Notes under the pieces: model-generated
The model's input: the letters and a program-made list of their open reading frames with translations, nothing else
Databases searched by the model: none
What the model was told of the DNA's origin: nothing
In this document: positions 33,990-43,745 of the stretch, piece by piece
Numbering within the stretch: position 1 is the first letter of the stretch
Layout of the letters: each line of letters begins with the position of its first letter
Program-made: the position numbers and the translations under genes
Origin: Hippasteria phrygiana
Taxonomy: Eukaryota; Echinodermata; Asteroidea; Valvatida; Goniasteridae
Length of the DNA: 64,000 nt
Direction of reading: 5' to 3'
Assembly: GCA_037893225.1 (NCBI GenBank)
Contig: JAZGUH010000206.1
Span: 124,001-188,000 of the forward strand

Positions 33990-34800
33990 CTCCTTTTCCA
34001 CGTTCGCAATACAACTGTTCATACTGACATCGCATTACTCACCGCGCGCCACGTGTTGTGACCGCTGATCTCGTACACGAACATCAATGCGTATTGTGTA
34101 CCGTGCGTGCAAGTGCTGAGAAAAAGAAAGTCAGTTCACTTTGCACGTAAGATCTGCCGTACAATGTACTCCTGCTGGTATGTGTCATGGTGTCGCATTA
34201 CACGTGAGGACAGAAAAAAGGGTATAACAAAGGGAACAATACTGTCCTCACATTTGTTTTCTTTGTTCCGGAAAATGTGAGGACAGGCAAACTAGTGCTT
34301 AGTCTACATGTACAAAAAATGTATGTATGGGGATGGGTTATATCAAAGGGAAACAATGAAAAGTCCTCACATGTATTGCGATACAAAAATGCCTGTATAC
34401 ATGTACATACATGTATGTACGAATACACACATTTATTCTCGCGGTGGGGGTGTCGCAGCTTGAAGTATCGGCACACTCTGAAGCTGGACTAGATTCAGTT
34501 TGTGTACAAAGTATACTGTCGATGTCGCGAAGCCAGATTCAGTTTGTATACACCGTTGATTCAGTATAATTAATAGCCGACGTGTTGTGCTGTTGGGCTG
34601 GCATGACATGTGTGTAAAAAATGAAATGAAGGATTGTAGTGGCTGTGTTTTTTGCAAAAAAAGAGCACACGACGGCCAAGGTAAATATGGGGCAAGGCAA
34701 AACTGGCCATGAAAACGGAGATTTTTTGTGGGGCACCTCGGCCAGTAAGAGGGCAACGACGGCACTGGCTATCGTAGCTGTCGTTCATTTCCCTAATGTT
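33990..34800 (-). repeat. Dispersed repeat family A, copy 2, interrupted
   Basis: This is the reverse complement of 4040-4660. The match stops near 34195 and resumes near 34425. The gap holds a segment with GTGAGGACA ends that is absent from copy 1. Confidence 0.65.
34196..34425. mobile_element. GAGGAC foldback inserted in family A
   Basis: It starts GTGAGGACAG, has an internal CTGTCCTCACATTTG / AATGTGAGGACAGG palindrome, includes GCTTAGTCTACATG and GGGTTATATCAAAGGGAAAC as in family E, and ends AAGTCCTCACATG. Its absence from the family A copy at 4385-4430 marks it as an insertion. Confidence 0.6.
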
Positions 34801-34834
34801 CGTGTTAGTATAATACACAGCCGCTAAACATTTG

Positions 34835-35590
34835 TGTGCTTCTTGATCATAGTACGTCAGCAGCATACAAAACGACTGAAATCAAAGGAAAAACAAACAT
34901 CTGGATCTAGAAAAGCTGTACTTTGCAAATTACGTGTGCTGTGTTTTAATACTAGAATGTTTTGCGATTGGCAGTTTGAGATCGTGCAATCAGAAATTCA
35001 CCAGTGTTACATTTTTTACTGTTTCTGAATTTGGAAAATTCCTTACCAAGTGGACTAAAAAATCATTTGATTGTCATATATTGTATCAGTATAACTCAAA
35101 TAGCACCAAAAACTCATTAAACAGGCATGCAACTCTTCAATTTCCAAAAACGCGGAAAATAAAATGCGAGCGCGTAGCGCTAGCATGAAGCTCTACGACG
35201 TCGTGCAAACATGTACATGTAGGTATAGTGTCCGTATCCCGATGTATTGTAATGTATTCATTGACTCCAGAAAACAAATGCAGAACCAGACTATCAGTCT
35301 ATAGTCGATTGAGGGCGCTATAGCGACTAGTTCATACAACGGCAACACTATACATGTACACGACAGAATGTGTACGGAGTCTGTGTCCTGCACCTTTCTA
35401 GTATGTAATGTATGTATACAAAATACGGAGCCAGACGATGTGCACTAGCAATATTGGTCATGTTGGTGGACAATTCCGCGGTCGGCACGGCGGGAAACGA
35501 GCTGAAGCGCGGATTTTTTTCACGGTCGGATTTTTTTTAAACGCGGAAATCCGCGGATCCGCGGAAAAGTTGCATGCCTGATTAAATATA
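34835..35590. other. No supported gene
   Basis: Non-coding. GCGGAAATCCGCGGATCCGC at 35540-35562 is a small GC-rich dyad. No domain is recognised. Confidence 0.45.
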
Positions 35591-36410
35591 CCGTGGCGGC
35601 CATATTAAAAATGGCGGCCATCTTGGAAAAAAATAGCAAAAAAAGTCCAGACGAGAAACATTTCATTTTTTTACTTGGCCTAACACAGTACCCTTCACTC
35701 CAACCAAAAGTAAATTTATCTTCCCAGCGCTACCGCCAGCCTGAGCCAACTCCGGGTTTATTTTTAGACTGCAATAAAAAGACTGCAACATTTTTTCTGT
35801 CAACATTTTGTGATCTATTTCAGTCTTTGGATGCGACATGCGTATCATACTACTACAACAAGTGTACTGTGACGGAAAGAGTTCCATATCCGGACATCAC
35901 TTATTTTCCCTTAATATGACTTAAAAACTACCCAAAAAGTGTAAATCTGATGAAGAAACACAAATTTAGGAGGGAAACATTTTCAACTCATTCTTTGAAA
36001 ATACTTTTTCTGTCATGGCCCATAGACTTTGTGCACGAGGTATAAGGCCAAATAAAAAATAATACATGTTTAGCGTCCCCGCCCGCTTCCTTTTTTGAAG
36101 CCGCCTGCTTTTTTTTTTTTTTTTTTTTTGAAAAAACACGAAAAAATGAAGAATATTTGATCTTTTTCGAAAAAAAAAAAATCCCAAAACAAAAAGTCGT
36201 ATTTTTAGACTTTAGCATCACCTTGTGTATGCTGGCGGCCATCTTGAAAAATAGCCCAGCCGGACGTCTTGGAAAATGTGTCGAGCGGCCATTTTGAAGA
36301 AGAAAAAAAAAAAAAAAAAAAAAAGGGCCTCCTCCTTCCTATTTTTCAAAAAGGCAGGACGCTAAACATGTTTTGTTTTTTATTTGGCCTAAGTGATGTC
36401 CGGATATGGA
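35590..36410. repeat. ATGGCGGCCATCTTG-rich foldback region
   Basis: TTCCATATCCGGACATCACT near 35883 and TTTAGCGTCC near 36070 are mirrored by GGACGCTAAACATG and AAGTGATGTCCGGATATGGA at 36357-36412. GGCGGCCATCTTG occurs at 35592-35625 and 36233. A-rich and T-rich runs lie near 36110-36130 and 36300-36323. Confidence 0.55.
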
Positions 36411-36418
36411 TAATGGCA

Positions 36419-36600
36419 CCCTCTCTCGCCCGGCCAGACTCCATCCCACCCTGCATCCGCGTATCCACCTCCCGGTGGGTCCTTTGAACTTGGACTTTTT
36501 TCCGAGCTTCCCATTCGAATTGCGCACGTACATGTAGGTACGATCCCAGCCCCCTCGGGGAATTTTTTTTTAAAGGGAAAATGGCACCCTCTCTCGCCCG
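36419..36600 (+). repeat. ~180 bp repeat unit (paralogue of 30085-30420)
   Basis: It contains GACTCCATCCCACCCTGCAT, CCGCGTATCCACC, CCTTTGAACTTGGACTT, CGATCCCAGCCCCCTCG and AAAATGGCACCCTCTCTCGC. It ends at the start of a second unit, which the foldback element at 36615 interrupts. It therefore serves as an empty-site reference for that insertion. Confidence 0.75.
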
Positions 36601-36654
36601 CCCAGACTCCATCCGGTTGTCGGTCACTTCGCTAAAAAACCACATCGCCCTCAA

Positions 36655-37388
36655 CCACTTCGCCCAAACGCCACTTCGCCCAAACGCCACTTCGCCCTCA
36701 ACCACTTCGCCCTCAACCACTTCGCCCTCAACCACTTCGCCCAAACGCCACTTCGCCCAAACGCCACTTCGCCCTCAACCACTTCGCCCTCAACCACTTC
36801 GCCCAAACGCCACTTCGCCCAAACGCCACTTCGCCCAAACGCCACTTCGCCCAAACGCCACTTCGCCCAAACGCCACTTCGCCCAAACGCCACTTCGCCC
36901 AAACGCCACTTCGCCCAAACGCCACTTCGCCCAAACGCCACTTCGCCCAAACGCCACTTCGCCCAAACGCCACTTCGCCCAAACGCCACTTCGCCCAAAC
37001 GCCACTTCGCCCAAACGCCACTTCGCCCAAACGCCACTTCGCCCAAACGCCACTTCGCCCAAACGCCACTTCGCCCAAACGCCACTTCGCCCAAACGCCA
37101 CTTCGCCCAAACGCCACTTCGCCCAAACGCCACTTCGCCCAAACGCCACTTCGCCCAAACGCCACTTCGCCCAAACGCCACTTCGCCCAAACGCCACTTC
37201 GCCCAAACGCCACTTCGCCCAAACGCCACTTCGCCCAAACGCCACTTCGCCCAAACGCCACTTCGCCCAAACGCCACTTCGCCCAAACGCCACTTCGCCC
37301 AAACGCCACTTCGCCCAAAAGCCACTTCGCCCAAAAACCACTTCGCCCAAAAACCACTTCGCCCAAAAACCACTTCGCCCAAAAACCA
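36655..37388 (+). repeat. 16 bp minisatellite, left arm
   Basis: The main unit is AAACGCCACTTCGCCC. Outer units are the 15 bp form CTCAACCACTTCGCC, and the four or so inner units read AAAAACCACTTCGCCC. The central units are almost identical. Confidence 0.95.
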
Positions 37389-37925
37389 CTTACCAGTGTA
37401 TATTTATCAGTTCTAACTAAATGTTACTGAGACTTTTTGAAGAAAAAAAATGACACCACCCCACTGCCCTGGAAGAGTTTTAAGCCAAAAAAGGATAGGG
37501 CCTATCCGTGTTTTTCTAAAGTACATAATGACTTTGTGTTTTGCCCAACTTACTAGTTCTTTTTCGCGGGTATTTTTTTGCCCTTCCCGTATGGTAAAGC
37601 AGGAATCACGACAATACTGGAATAAGTTAAAACCTTATTGTATATGCAGATTTAATGTATGTGTGGGTAATGTACAAGTTTGTATGCGTGTAGATATTAA
37701 TGCCATGTATAACGTATTGCGTTATGCAATCAAACAAAGTGGTCATTCAAATTATTACGATTTGTAAAATTGATATATTTTCCAAGAGGTTTTTATTAAA
37801 ATTGCGTACAATTAATAATGTAATCTTTTACACAAATTTATAATGTAACATCTTAACTGATATGAGGGATGATGTAAATGTATGTAACGAACTAATGAAA
37901 TGAAAATAGGGCATACGGATCGGGG
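37389..37925. other. Core of the foldback element
   Basis: About 540 bp between the inverted arms. A 105-codon plus-strand open frame (37450-37767) has no domain I recognise. The text CGCGGGTATTTTTTTGCCCT resembles CGCGGGTTTATCGCCCATCC at 43260. The core is probably non-coding. Confidence 0.5.
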
Positions 37926-38061
37926 ATGGGCGAAGTGGTTTTTGGGCGAAGTGGTTTTTGGGCGAAGTGGTTTTTGGGCGAAGTGGTTTTTGGGCGAAGT
38001 GGTTTTTGGGCGAAGTGGTTTTTGGGCGAAGTGGTTTTTGGGCGAAGTGGTTTTTGGGCGA
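37926..38061 (-). repeat. 16 bp minisatellite, right arm, inner block
   Basis: About nine units of GGGCGAAGTGGTTTTT, the complement of the innermost units of the left arm. Confidence 0.95.
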
Positions 38062-38069
38062 AGTGGTTT

Positions 38070-38462
38070 AGAAAGATTTTACTTTAATACCCCCCACCAA
38101 AATCGGTCAAGAACAGCAAAATCTTGGAAAATAACCAACCCTCTTTGATAACTGTCTAAACATGTGGCACAACTTGCTATTTCAAGATTTATGTCAGCAA
38201 AATCTGTAAAAAATGAGGAAGAAATCAACATTATGTATGTGAACACATTGAGTGACCATACATGGTGCCAAGAAAGTTCTAACACAGAAAACACAAACTT
38301 TCTTCCCCTATATTGCACTAAAAATAAAATGTCCCAACAAAATTCTCAAATTTAAAGGTTGTGCCAAGTGTTTATACAATTATGAACACAGATGGATGTT
38401 TTTTTTCCAAGATTTGCTGTTCCTTACCGATTTTGGTGGGGGTCTTAAAGTAAAATCTTTCC
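38070..38462. mobile_element. MITE inserted into the minisatellite, 8 bp duplication
   Basis: AGTGGTTT lies on both sides (38062-38069, 38463-38470). The array unit is interrupted and restarts 8 bases back, as a true target duplication requires. The TIRs begin (A/G)GAAAGATTTTACTTTAA and continue for about 58 bp with few mismatches (both contain CCCACCAAAATCGGT and AACAGCAAA). Weaker pairing extends inward to GGCACAACTT / AGGTTGTGCC. It is 393 bp and non-coding. An 8 bp duplication fits hAT or P-type elements. Confidence 0.85.
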
Positions 38463-38470
38463 AGTGGTTT

Positions 38471-38910
38471 TTGGGCGAAGTGCATTGGGCGAAGTGGCGT
38501 TTAGGCGAAGGGGTAATTGGGCGAAGGGGTAATTGGGCGAAGGGGTAATTGGGCGAAGGGGTAATTGGGCGAAGTGGCGTTTGGGCGAAGTGGCGTTTGG
38601 GCGAAGTGGCGTTTGGGCGAAGTGGCGTTTGGGCGAAGTGGCGTTTGGGCGAAGTGGCGTTTAGGCGAAGTGGCGTTTGGGCGAAGTGGCGTTTGGGCGA
38701 AGTGGCGTTTGGGCGAAGTGGCGTTTGGGCGAAGTGGCGTTTGGGCGAAGTGGCGTTTGGGCGAAGTGGCGTTTGGGCGAAGTGGCGTTTGGGCGAAGTG
38801 GCGTTTGGGCGAAGTGGCGTTTGGGCGAAGTGGCGTTTGGGCGAAGTGGCGTTTGGGCGAAGTGGCGTTTGGGCGAAGTGGCGTTTGGGCGAAGTGGTTG
38901 AGGGCGAAGT
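38471..38910 (-). repeat. 16 bp minisatellite, right arm, outer block
   Basis: Units of GGGCGAAGTGGCGTTT, with four GGGCGAAGGGGTAATT variants at 38503-38570 and a final GTGGTTGAGGGCGAAGTG that mirrors the outermost left variant. Confidence 0.95.
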
Positions 38911-39079
38911 GACTGTAAAGCCTCCATCCCACCCCGTTTCCGCGTATCCGCGATTTTTAGGGGAGCACTTTCGGGTGGCGGGGTATTCTGCAATTACTCC
39001 CGTATGCGTACAGGGGGAAGGGGGTTTGGAGCCACTGCGTATGCCATGCGTACAGGGGTGGAGGGGGGTCAAAAAAGAA

Positions 39080-40425
39080 CTTATAAATAAAAATAAATAA
39101 AATAAACTTGAAACTAAATCACATGATGACAGGTCCCGATGACAGTGGTATTGGTTTTGTCTGTTATGTACACAATTTACTTCACAGACAGGAACTATAA
39201 CATGATAAATGCATTAGACTTTCTATAACTTAGTTTTTTAGGCCTACATGTAGTTTAAACCCATCAGCACTTAGGACAGACTGCCGTGTTTTCTGCGAAA
39301 CTAAGACTAGTGAGAGTAGGCATTGGTACTTTGAAGTCAGAATAGTGCGTGGCTGAAGAAGTTTGTGTTCCTTCCTCCATGCTGGTAAAAAAAAAGCTTA
39401 CAATTTCATTAGTTCTATTGTTATCAATGCAGCCGAGTGTTATTCTCATCAGCACGGAAAGTGAAACGTAGGCCCTCATATCATCATTGGTCATATAGGT
39501 GATATTCTTTCAGTTTTATCCATTCACAGCAAGGAAATATTTTTATAACAAACTAGTTTGGCACGTTTGGCAACGCCAACGAACAGTCGAATATTTACTG
39601 AATCATACTCACGTCTTTTTATGGCATAGATAAACCACTGTCAAGGAAAGTGTTCCCCCTTGCCGGGAAATCCTTGTTGCATTTCATTAAGTGTCAATCA
39701 TTTGTTTCAACCCGATAAATACTGTCACTTGTCCGGAAATAATCAAAATATAAACGGCATTTGGTCACACAACCGCACTCGACTCACAGTACACACACAT
39801 GTCACTGGGATGGGAATTCACGGTGTAAATCAGTGCTGTTGGAACCAGCGAGGAATGCAGTGAACGGAGATAATGAGTGACGTCACACGCGATAATAGGT
39901 TTATCCTTTTCTCTGCCGACTACCAGCGAAACAAATTAATAATTTGTATTATAATCTTGTTTTCTTCTTATTTTCGAGGAATCGAATAACGTTTGAGGAA
40001 AGCCTCCCGGATGTGGATCGAAAGGGGAGGGGCTGTTGGTGCACGGTGTGTATATGGTGAAAAGGGCTATGACATGGAGGCAGTTCCTTCCTCCATGGTA
40101 CAGTACGGACGGAGGAATTCCTCCATGAGTATAAAGGGGGAAAATGTTAACTGGCTCAGTTTTCTTTCGGTTTTCTCAGTACATAAACCTCGAGCACTAA
40201 ATATTGTCCAACATATGTCTCTTTCATTTTTGTGTTTTTGAGCAGTTGAAAAACCTACGGTTGTCGGAAATTTTAAAAAGAAATGGCGGCCATCTTGAAA
40301 ATAGAAAGCCCCTCTCCTCCTTCCTTTTAAAAACTTGGCCTTTTATGTGCGCAGTGGAGTGTGTGACTATGCACTGATGCATAACCGCGCCATGTTTGTC
40401 CCAACCTTTGGGACCCCTCATGTTT
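39080..40425. other. No supported gene
   Basis: Two TTCCTTCCTCCATGG-type words occur (39367, 40083) and a GGCGGCCATCTTG word at about 40284. No exon with domain support is seen. Confidence 0.5.
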
Positions 40426-40429
40426 TGGG

Positions 40430-40585
40430 GGGCCTGTTTGTTTCACACTAATCCGGATCGCGATCAGTGATCCGTGCGTTGGTTCACACACAGATTCCGC
40501 CTACATTAGATCGCTCTATGATTAGATGGAGCGAACCAGCGGTTGGATCACTGATCGCGATCCGGATTCGTGTGAAACAAGGCCC
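40430..40585. mobile_element. Small foldback MITE with GGGCC ends
   Basis: GGGCCTGTTTGTTTCACAC followed by TAATCCGGATCGCGATCAGT and GATCC is mirrored by GGATCACTGATCGCGATCCG, GATTCGTGTGAAACA and AGGCCC. It is 156 bp. No clear target duplication is seen. The GGGCC ends resemble PIF/Harbinger MITEs. Confidence 0.75.
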
Positions 40586-40806
40586 TTTATACAACACCTG
40601 AATAAATCCCAGCCATCCGATTGGTGGATCGTCGATCACGTGCATTGAATAATTCGACCCATCACACGACGCGAACCCGCACCGCCCAAAACGTTCTGTC
40701 ACATGGTTCTATCAAACGGTGCGCGCGCATTGATAGAACCAAAAGAACTTATCTAATTTCACGGTCACTATTAGTGGCGCTACAACAGGGTTGTCATTCA
40801 CACAAC

Positions 40807-41030
40807 ATGGCGGCCGAGTTTCCCGAACTGCCGCGGTTTGTTCTCCTAACAGACGACGAAATATTGGAACTCGTAGGCGATGCTGACGCTCCAAATACAA
40901 AAAGACAAATTAATCAAATATGCAGTGAAACGATTAGATGAATTTGCAAGACACGCAGGAACAACAACTGAAGCTTCAACTGATTCGGAACTCGACAATT
41001 TTTTGCCGCGGTTTTATGCGGGACTGAGAA
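40807..41030 (+). pseudogene. Crypton first exon, copy with a 4 bp insertion
   Basis: It is the same exon as 41490-41711, but AGACAAATTAATCAAATATG has four extra bases relative to AGACAAATCAAATATG. The frame therefore stops early (40941). The remainder and the AAG/GTAAAC donor are preserved. Confidence 0.7.
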
Positions 41031-41084
41031 GGTAAACGGCACAAACGTTACACCAAGAAATCCATGCATGCAATCTGTCGGATT

Positions 41085-41285
41085 TATTCAGGCGTTGTAT
41101 AAAACAAATAATGAATGTTTCACATTCGTGCAATGGTAAGAATAATTTCATTCGGTGACAGATGGAATGTCCCATTCCACTCGGCTTCGCCTCGTGGAAT
41201 GGAACATTCAATCTGTCACCTCATGAAATTATTCTTACCATCGCACTCATAAACATTCATTATTTGTATATTATACAACACCTGA
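41085..41285. repeat. Crypton-family hairpin, copy C
   Basis: The arms from GGATTTATTCAGGCGTTGTA to the mirrored TACAACACCTGAATAAATCC pair over about 95 bp around the loop CTCGGCTTCGCCTC. Confidence 0.9.
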
Positions 41286-41489
41286 ATAAATCCCAGCCAT
41301 CCGATTGGTGGATCGTCGATCACGTGCATTGAATTATTCGACCCATCACACGACGCGAACCCGCACCGCCCAAAACGTTCTATCACATGGTTCTATCAAA
41401 CGGTGCGCGCGCATTGATAGAACCAAAAGAACTAACCTAATTTCACGGTCACTATGGTGGCGCTACAACACGGCTGTCATTCACACAAC

Positions 41490-41714
41490 ATGGCGGCCGA
41501 GTTTCCCGAACTGCCGCGGTTTGTTCTCCTAACAGACGACGAAATATTGGAACTCGTAGGCGATGCTGACGCTCCAAATACAAAGAGACAAATCAAATAT
41601 GCAGTGAAACGATTAGATGAATTTGCAAGACACGCAGGAACAACAATTGAAGCTATAACTGATTCGGAACTCGACAATTTTTTGTCACGGTTTTATGCGG
41701 GACTGAGAAGGTAA
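41490..41714 (+). CDS. Crypton-type tyrosine recombinase, N-terminal exon (intact reading frame)
   Basis: ATG at 41490 (CAACATGGCGG) opens 74 codons without a break: MAAEFPELPRFVLLTDDEIL, then an acidic stretch, NTKRQIKYAVKRLDEFARHA, a Thr/Glu linker, and SELDNFLSRFYAGLRR. The pattern 'NTKR..KYAV..L.EF...........EL..FL..FYA.LR' matches the N-terminal core-binding region of Crypton/DUF3504 tyrosine recombinases. The sequence AGAAG/GTAAAC at 41711 is a good splice donor, so the catalytic exons would have followed. None are present; the hairpin follows instead. It is a remnant of a transposase gene, possibly still transcribed but not catalytic. Confidence 0.65.
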   Translation: MAAEFPELPRFVLLTDDEILELVGDADAPNTKRQIKYAVKRLDEFARHAGTTIEAITDSELDNFLSRFYAGLRR

Positions 41715-41764
41715 ACGGCACGTTGTAACGTTACACCAAGAAATCCATGCATGCAATCTGTCGG

Positions 41765-41955
41765 ATTTATTCAGGCGTTGTATAAAACAAATAATGAATG
41801 TTTCACATTCGTGCAATGGTAAGAATAATTCTATTCGGTGACAGATCGAATGTCCCATTCCACTCGGCTTCGCCTCGTGGAATGGAACATTCAATCTGTC
41901 ACCTCATGACATTATTCTTACCATCGCACTCATAAACATTCATTATTTGTATACT
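41765..41955. repeat. Crypton-family hairpin, copy D
   Basis: Same arms as copy C. The last ~20 bases of the right arm are replaced by GTGCACTGTACC, where the next element begins. Confidence 0.85.
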
Positions 41956-41969
41956 ATCGTGCACTGTAC

Positions 41970-42480
41970 CTAATATTACAGAAGAGTTCGTTCAAAAGCA
42001 AATATCATCCATGTCGGTTGGGAAAGCAACAGGTCCGGATGGCATCAGTGTTAATAACATGATTAAAATTGCTTCCCCTTATATTACTAAATCTTTAACT
42101 TATATTTTTAACCTCTCCATAAGATGCGAGCAATACCCTAAAGATTGGAAACACGCCTTGGTAACACCAATTCACAAGGGAGGAGATAATGTAGTACAGG
42201 TAATTATCGGCCTATTTCTATACTGCCAATTATCTCAAATAAAATTCTAGAAAGATGGGTGCACTCGGCAGTTATAGCTACCTTGATGATAACAATTTGA
42301 TACCTAGTTGCCAATCGGGATTTAGACCCTTGCACTCAACTGAAAGCACCCTTACTACACGATTTAACAAACAAGTGTAGGAGCAAGGTGAAGTTACAGG
42401 TAGCGTGTTCATAAATCTCTGTAAAGCTTTTGATTGTGTAGATCTTGTAATCCTACTAGGCAAATTGAAGCTGAATTTGT
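41970..42480 (+). pseudogene. Non-LTR (LINE) reverse transcriptase fragment
   Basis: Reading across at least two frameshifts gives SVGKATGPDGIS, a block ending KDWKHALVTPIHKGG, then NYRPISILPIIS-KILERWV, then NNLIPSCQSGFRPLHSTEST, then VFINLCKAFDCVDLVILLGKL. These are the canonical ordered blocks of LINE reverse transcriptase fingers and palm up to motif A (usually F.DL.KAFD; here Asn replaces the first Asp). A stop codon lies near 42378. It is a dead fragment in the CR1/Jockey-like range; the clade is not determinable. Confidence 0.8.
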
Positions 42481-42489
42481 CACTATACA

Positions 42490-43040
42490 TAATGCATTAT
42501 TTATGTATTCATAATGCGCGCTGCAACATTAGGCTAAGCAGGTGCGTGCGCACAACACGGCTTCTACAAGATTCCCAAGGGGTGCACTACACTAATTCAT
42601 GTCCGAATTTATGCGCCAGCTCATCAATGTATACCCACAACTTTTTGAAAAAGGAGAGTTTGTGCCTCCAAAAATTGTGGGATTGTGTAAACATAGCCCA
42701 GCATCAACTCCCTGGTTTCTGGGCTTCCATCTGTGTGCAGACTTGATAAAATTACTGTTGAAAAATGGGTCCTATTTGCCCGAGAAAGTGGAGGGATGCC
42801 ATGTTAAAAATGGCTGTTGATCGGCTTGGGAAATAGGACTTTTTGGAGGTGGGTTTGTTTTGTGTCAATAATTAAAAATGTAATTGGTTAACCACCCAAA
42901 AATAGAACAGAAAATGAGAGATAAAAGATCAGACAATAAGTGACATTTGTTTTTGTAGACCCCAGTGATGCTGGGGTACAGGTTATTTGCCCTGAACTTT
43001 GTTGATTTTACACGGTTGTCAATGGGAGCTTGAATTGGTG
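42490..43040. other. No supported gene; possible further LINE debris
   Basis: Open frames at 42405-42820 show no recognised motif after the RT block. Confidence 0.4.
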
Positions 43041-43050
43041 TGGTGCACCC

Positions 43051-43152
43051 CAAGACGTTGTTACTGGCGGTTCGTGGCTATTAAGTTTGTCGTGATAACG
43101 CCCTCTCGCGGCGGCCGGTTATCGCGTATTTATTATACGTAACAACGTCTTG
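43051..43152. mobile_element. Tiny foldback, CAAGACGTTGTTAC ends
   Basis: The 14 bp ends CAAGACGTTGTTAC and GTAACAACGTCTTG mirror perfectly around a GC-rich middle (GATAACGCCC ... GGTTATCGCG, itself mirrored). It is 102 bp. Confidence 0.7.
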
Positions 43153-43199
43153 AACCAAGACTACCATTTACGCTGATCTGCGGAGTTATAAACTTAGTT

Positions 43200-43486
43200 G
43201 CCAAAATACTTTGGAGCCGGATGGGAATTTTCCCTTGTTTTTCACCCTAAAAGGTTTTTTCGCGGGTTTATCGCCCATCCCGTAAATCAGCAATAGGCTT
43301 CTACTGGAGAATTAAAAAGTTAACCGAAAATATATTTATTTGTGTAAACATTATTGATTTGTTTAAATATTTTGTATGAATGTGTAAATATTCAGTTTTA
43401 ACTTATAATATGCAGGGTCCCAATGGAAACCAGTTTTAAACTGTTTGGGCACACCCTGGGTAATGAAATGTAATAAATAAATAAAT
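43200..43486 (+). mobile_element. Probable LINE 3' tail
   Basis: The segment ends GGGCACACCCTGGGTAATGA followed by a TAAATAAATAAATG tail. Short TAAA/AATA repeats at the 3' end are typical of CR1/Jockey-like LINEs. It may be the 3' end of the element whose RT fragment starts at 41970. Confidence 0.5.
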
Positions 43487-43600
43487 GTTCGAATCCCACT
43501 CCTTCCAGTTTTCTTTGTTCACTTTGAAAATTCATTCAAATTACCAAGTCAGTTTTCCGTGTGGTTTGTTTGACAACATTTTGAACATTTTAGATGAATT
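43487..43600 (+). mobile_element. SINE family S1 tail fragment
   Basis: TTCTTTGTTCACTTTGAAAA, TTCATTCAAATTACCAAGTC, AGTTTTCCGTGTGGTTTG match the 3' part of the S1 SINEs. The tRNA-like head is absent. Confidence 0.65.
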
Positions 43601-43682
43601 TGTCATGAGATTTGGTAAAAGATTTGTTTCGGTGTGGGCGAGGGGGCTTGGCAAAGAAAACACCCAAGTGCGCCAACTGAAG

Positions 43683-43745
43683 GGAGGGGGGGGGGGGGGG
43701 CAGGATACGCATCCTTTGACATTTGGCGCGGGGGGGGGGGGGGGC
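43683..43745 (+). repeat. Two long poly-G runs
   Basis: G-runs of about 17 and 15 bases sit 30 bases apart. Other poly-G/C runs: 47127, 50186, 50857 (about 26 C), 51472, 51880, 54645, 55900 and 57086. Confidence 0.9.

Larger units (their letters stand above)
36615..38921. mobile_element. Foldback (TU-like) transposon with minisatellite inverted ends
   Basis: CTCCATCC flanks both sides (36607-36614 and 38922-38929). Without the element, the flanks join into the ~180 bp repeat unit seen intact at 36419. The left arm (to 37388) is a tandem array whose units change from CTCAACCACTTCGCC through AAACGCCACTTCGCCC to AAAAACCACTTCGCCC. The right arm runs through the complements of these variants in mirror order (37926-38069, then 38465-38910). 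The 37389-37925 core has no recognisable gene. Long inverted ends made of ~15-16 bp tandem units plus an 8 bp duplication match what is known of foldback elements such as sea-urchin TU and Drosophila FB. The long open frames in all frames are products of the 16 bp period. Confidence 0.85.
40590..41955 (+). mobile_element. Tandem pair of Crypton-derived elements, 684 bp period
   Basis: TACAACACCTGAATAAATCC starts at 40590 and again at 41274. Each unit has the same promoter-like lead (CCGATTGGTGGATCGTCGAT, GCGCGCGCATTGATAGAACC), the ATGGCGGCCGAG exon, a GTAAAC donor, then a ~200 bp hairpin. The second hairpin ends at about 41955, where LINE-like sequence begins. Only the first recombinase exon remains, so both are non-autonomous. 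Confidence 0.75.

Noticed and set aside
36581..37420. Long open frames (up to 279 codons) on both strands
   Set aside because: They arise from a 16 bp repeat with no stop in any phase; the peptide has a 16-residue period and no domain.
38380..39100. Long open frames of 110-230 codons on both strands
   Set aside because: Same minisatellite cause; both strands are open at once.
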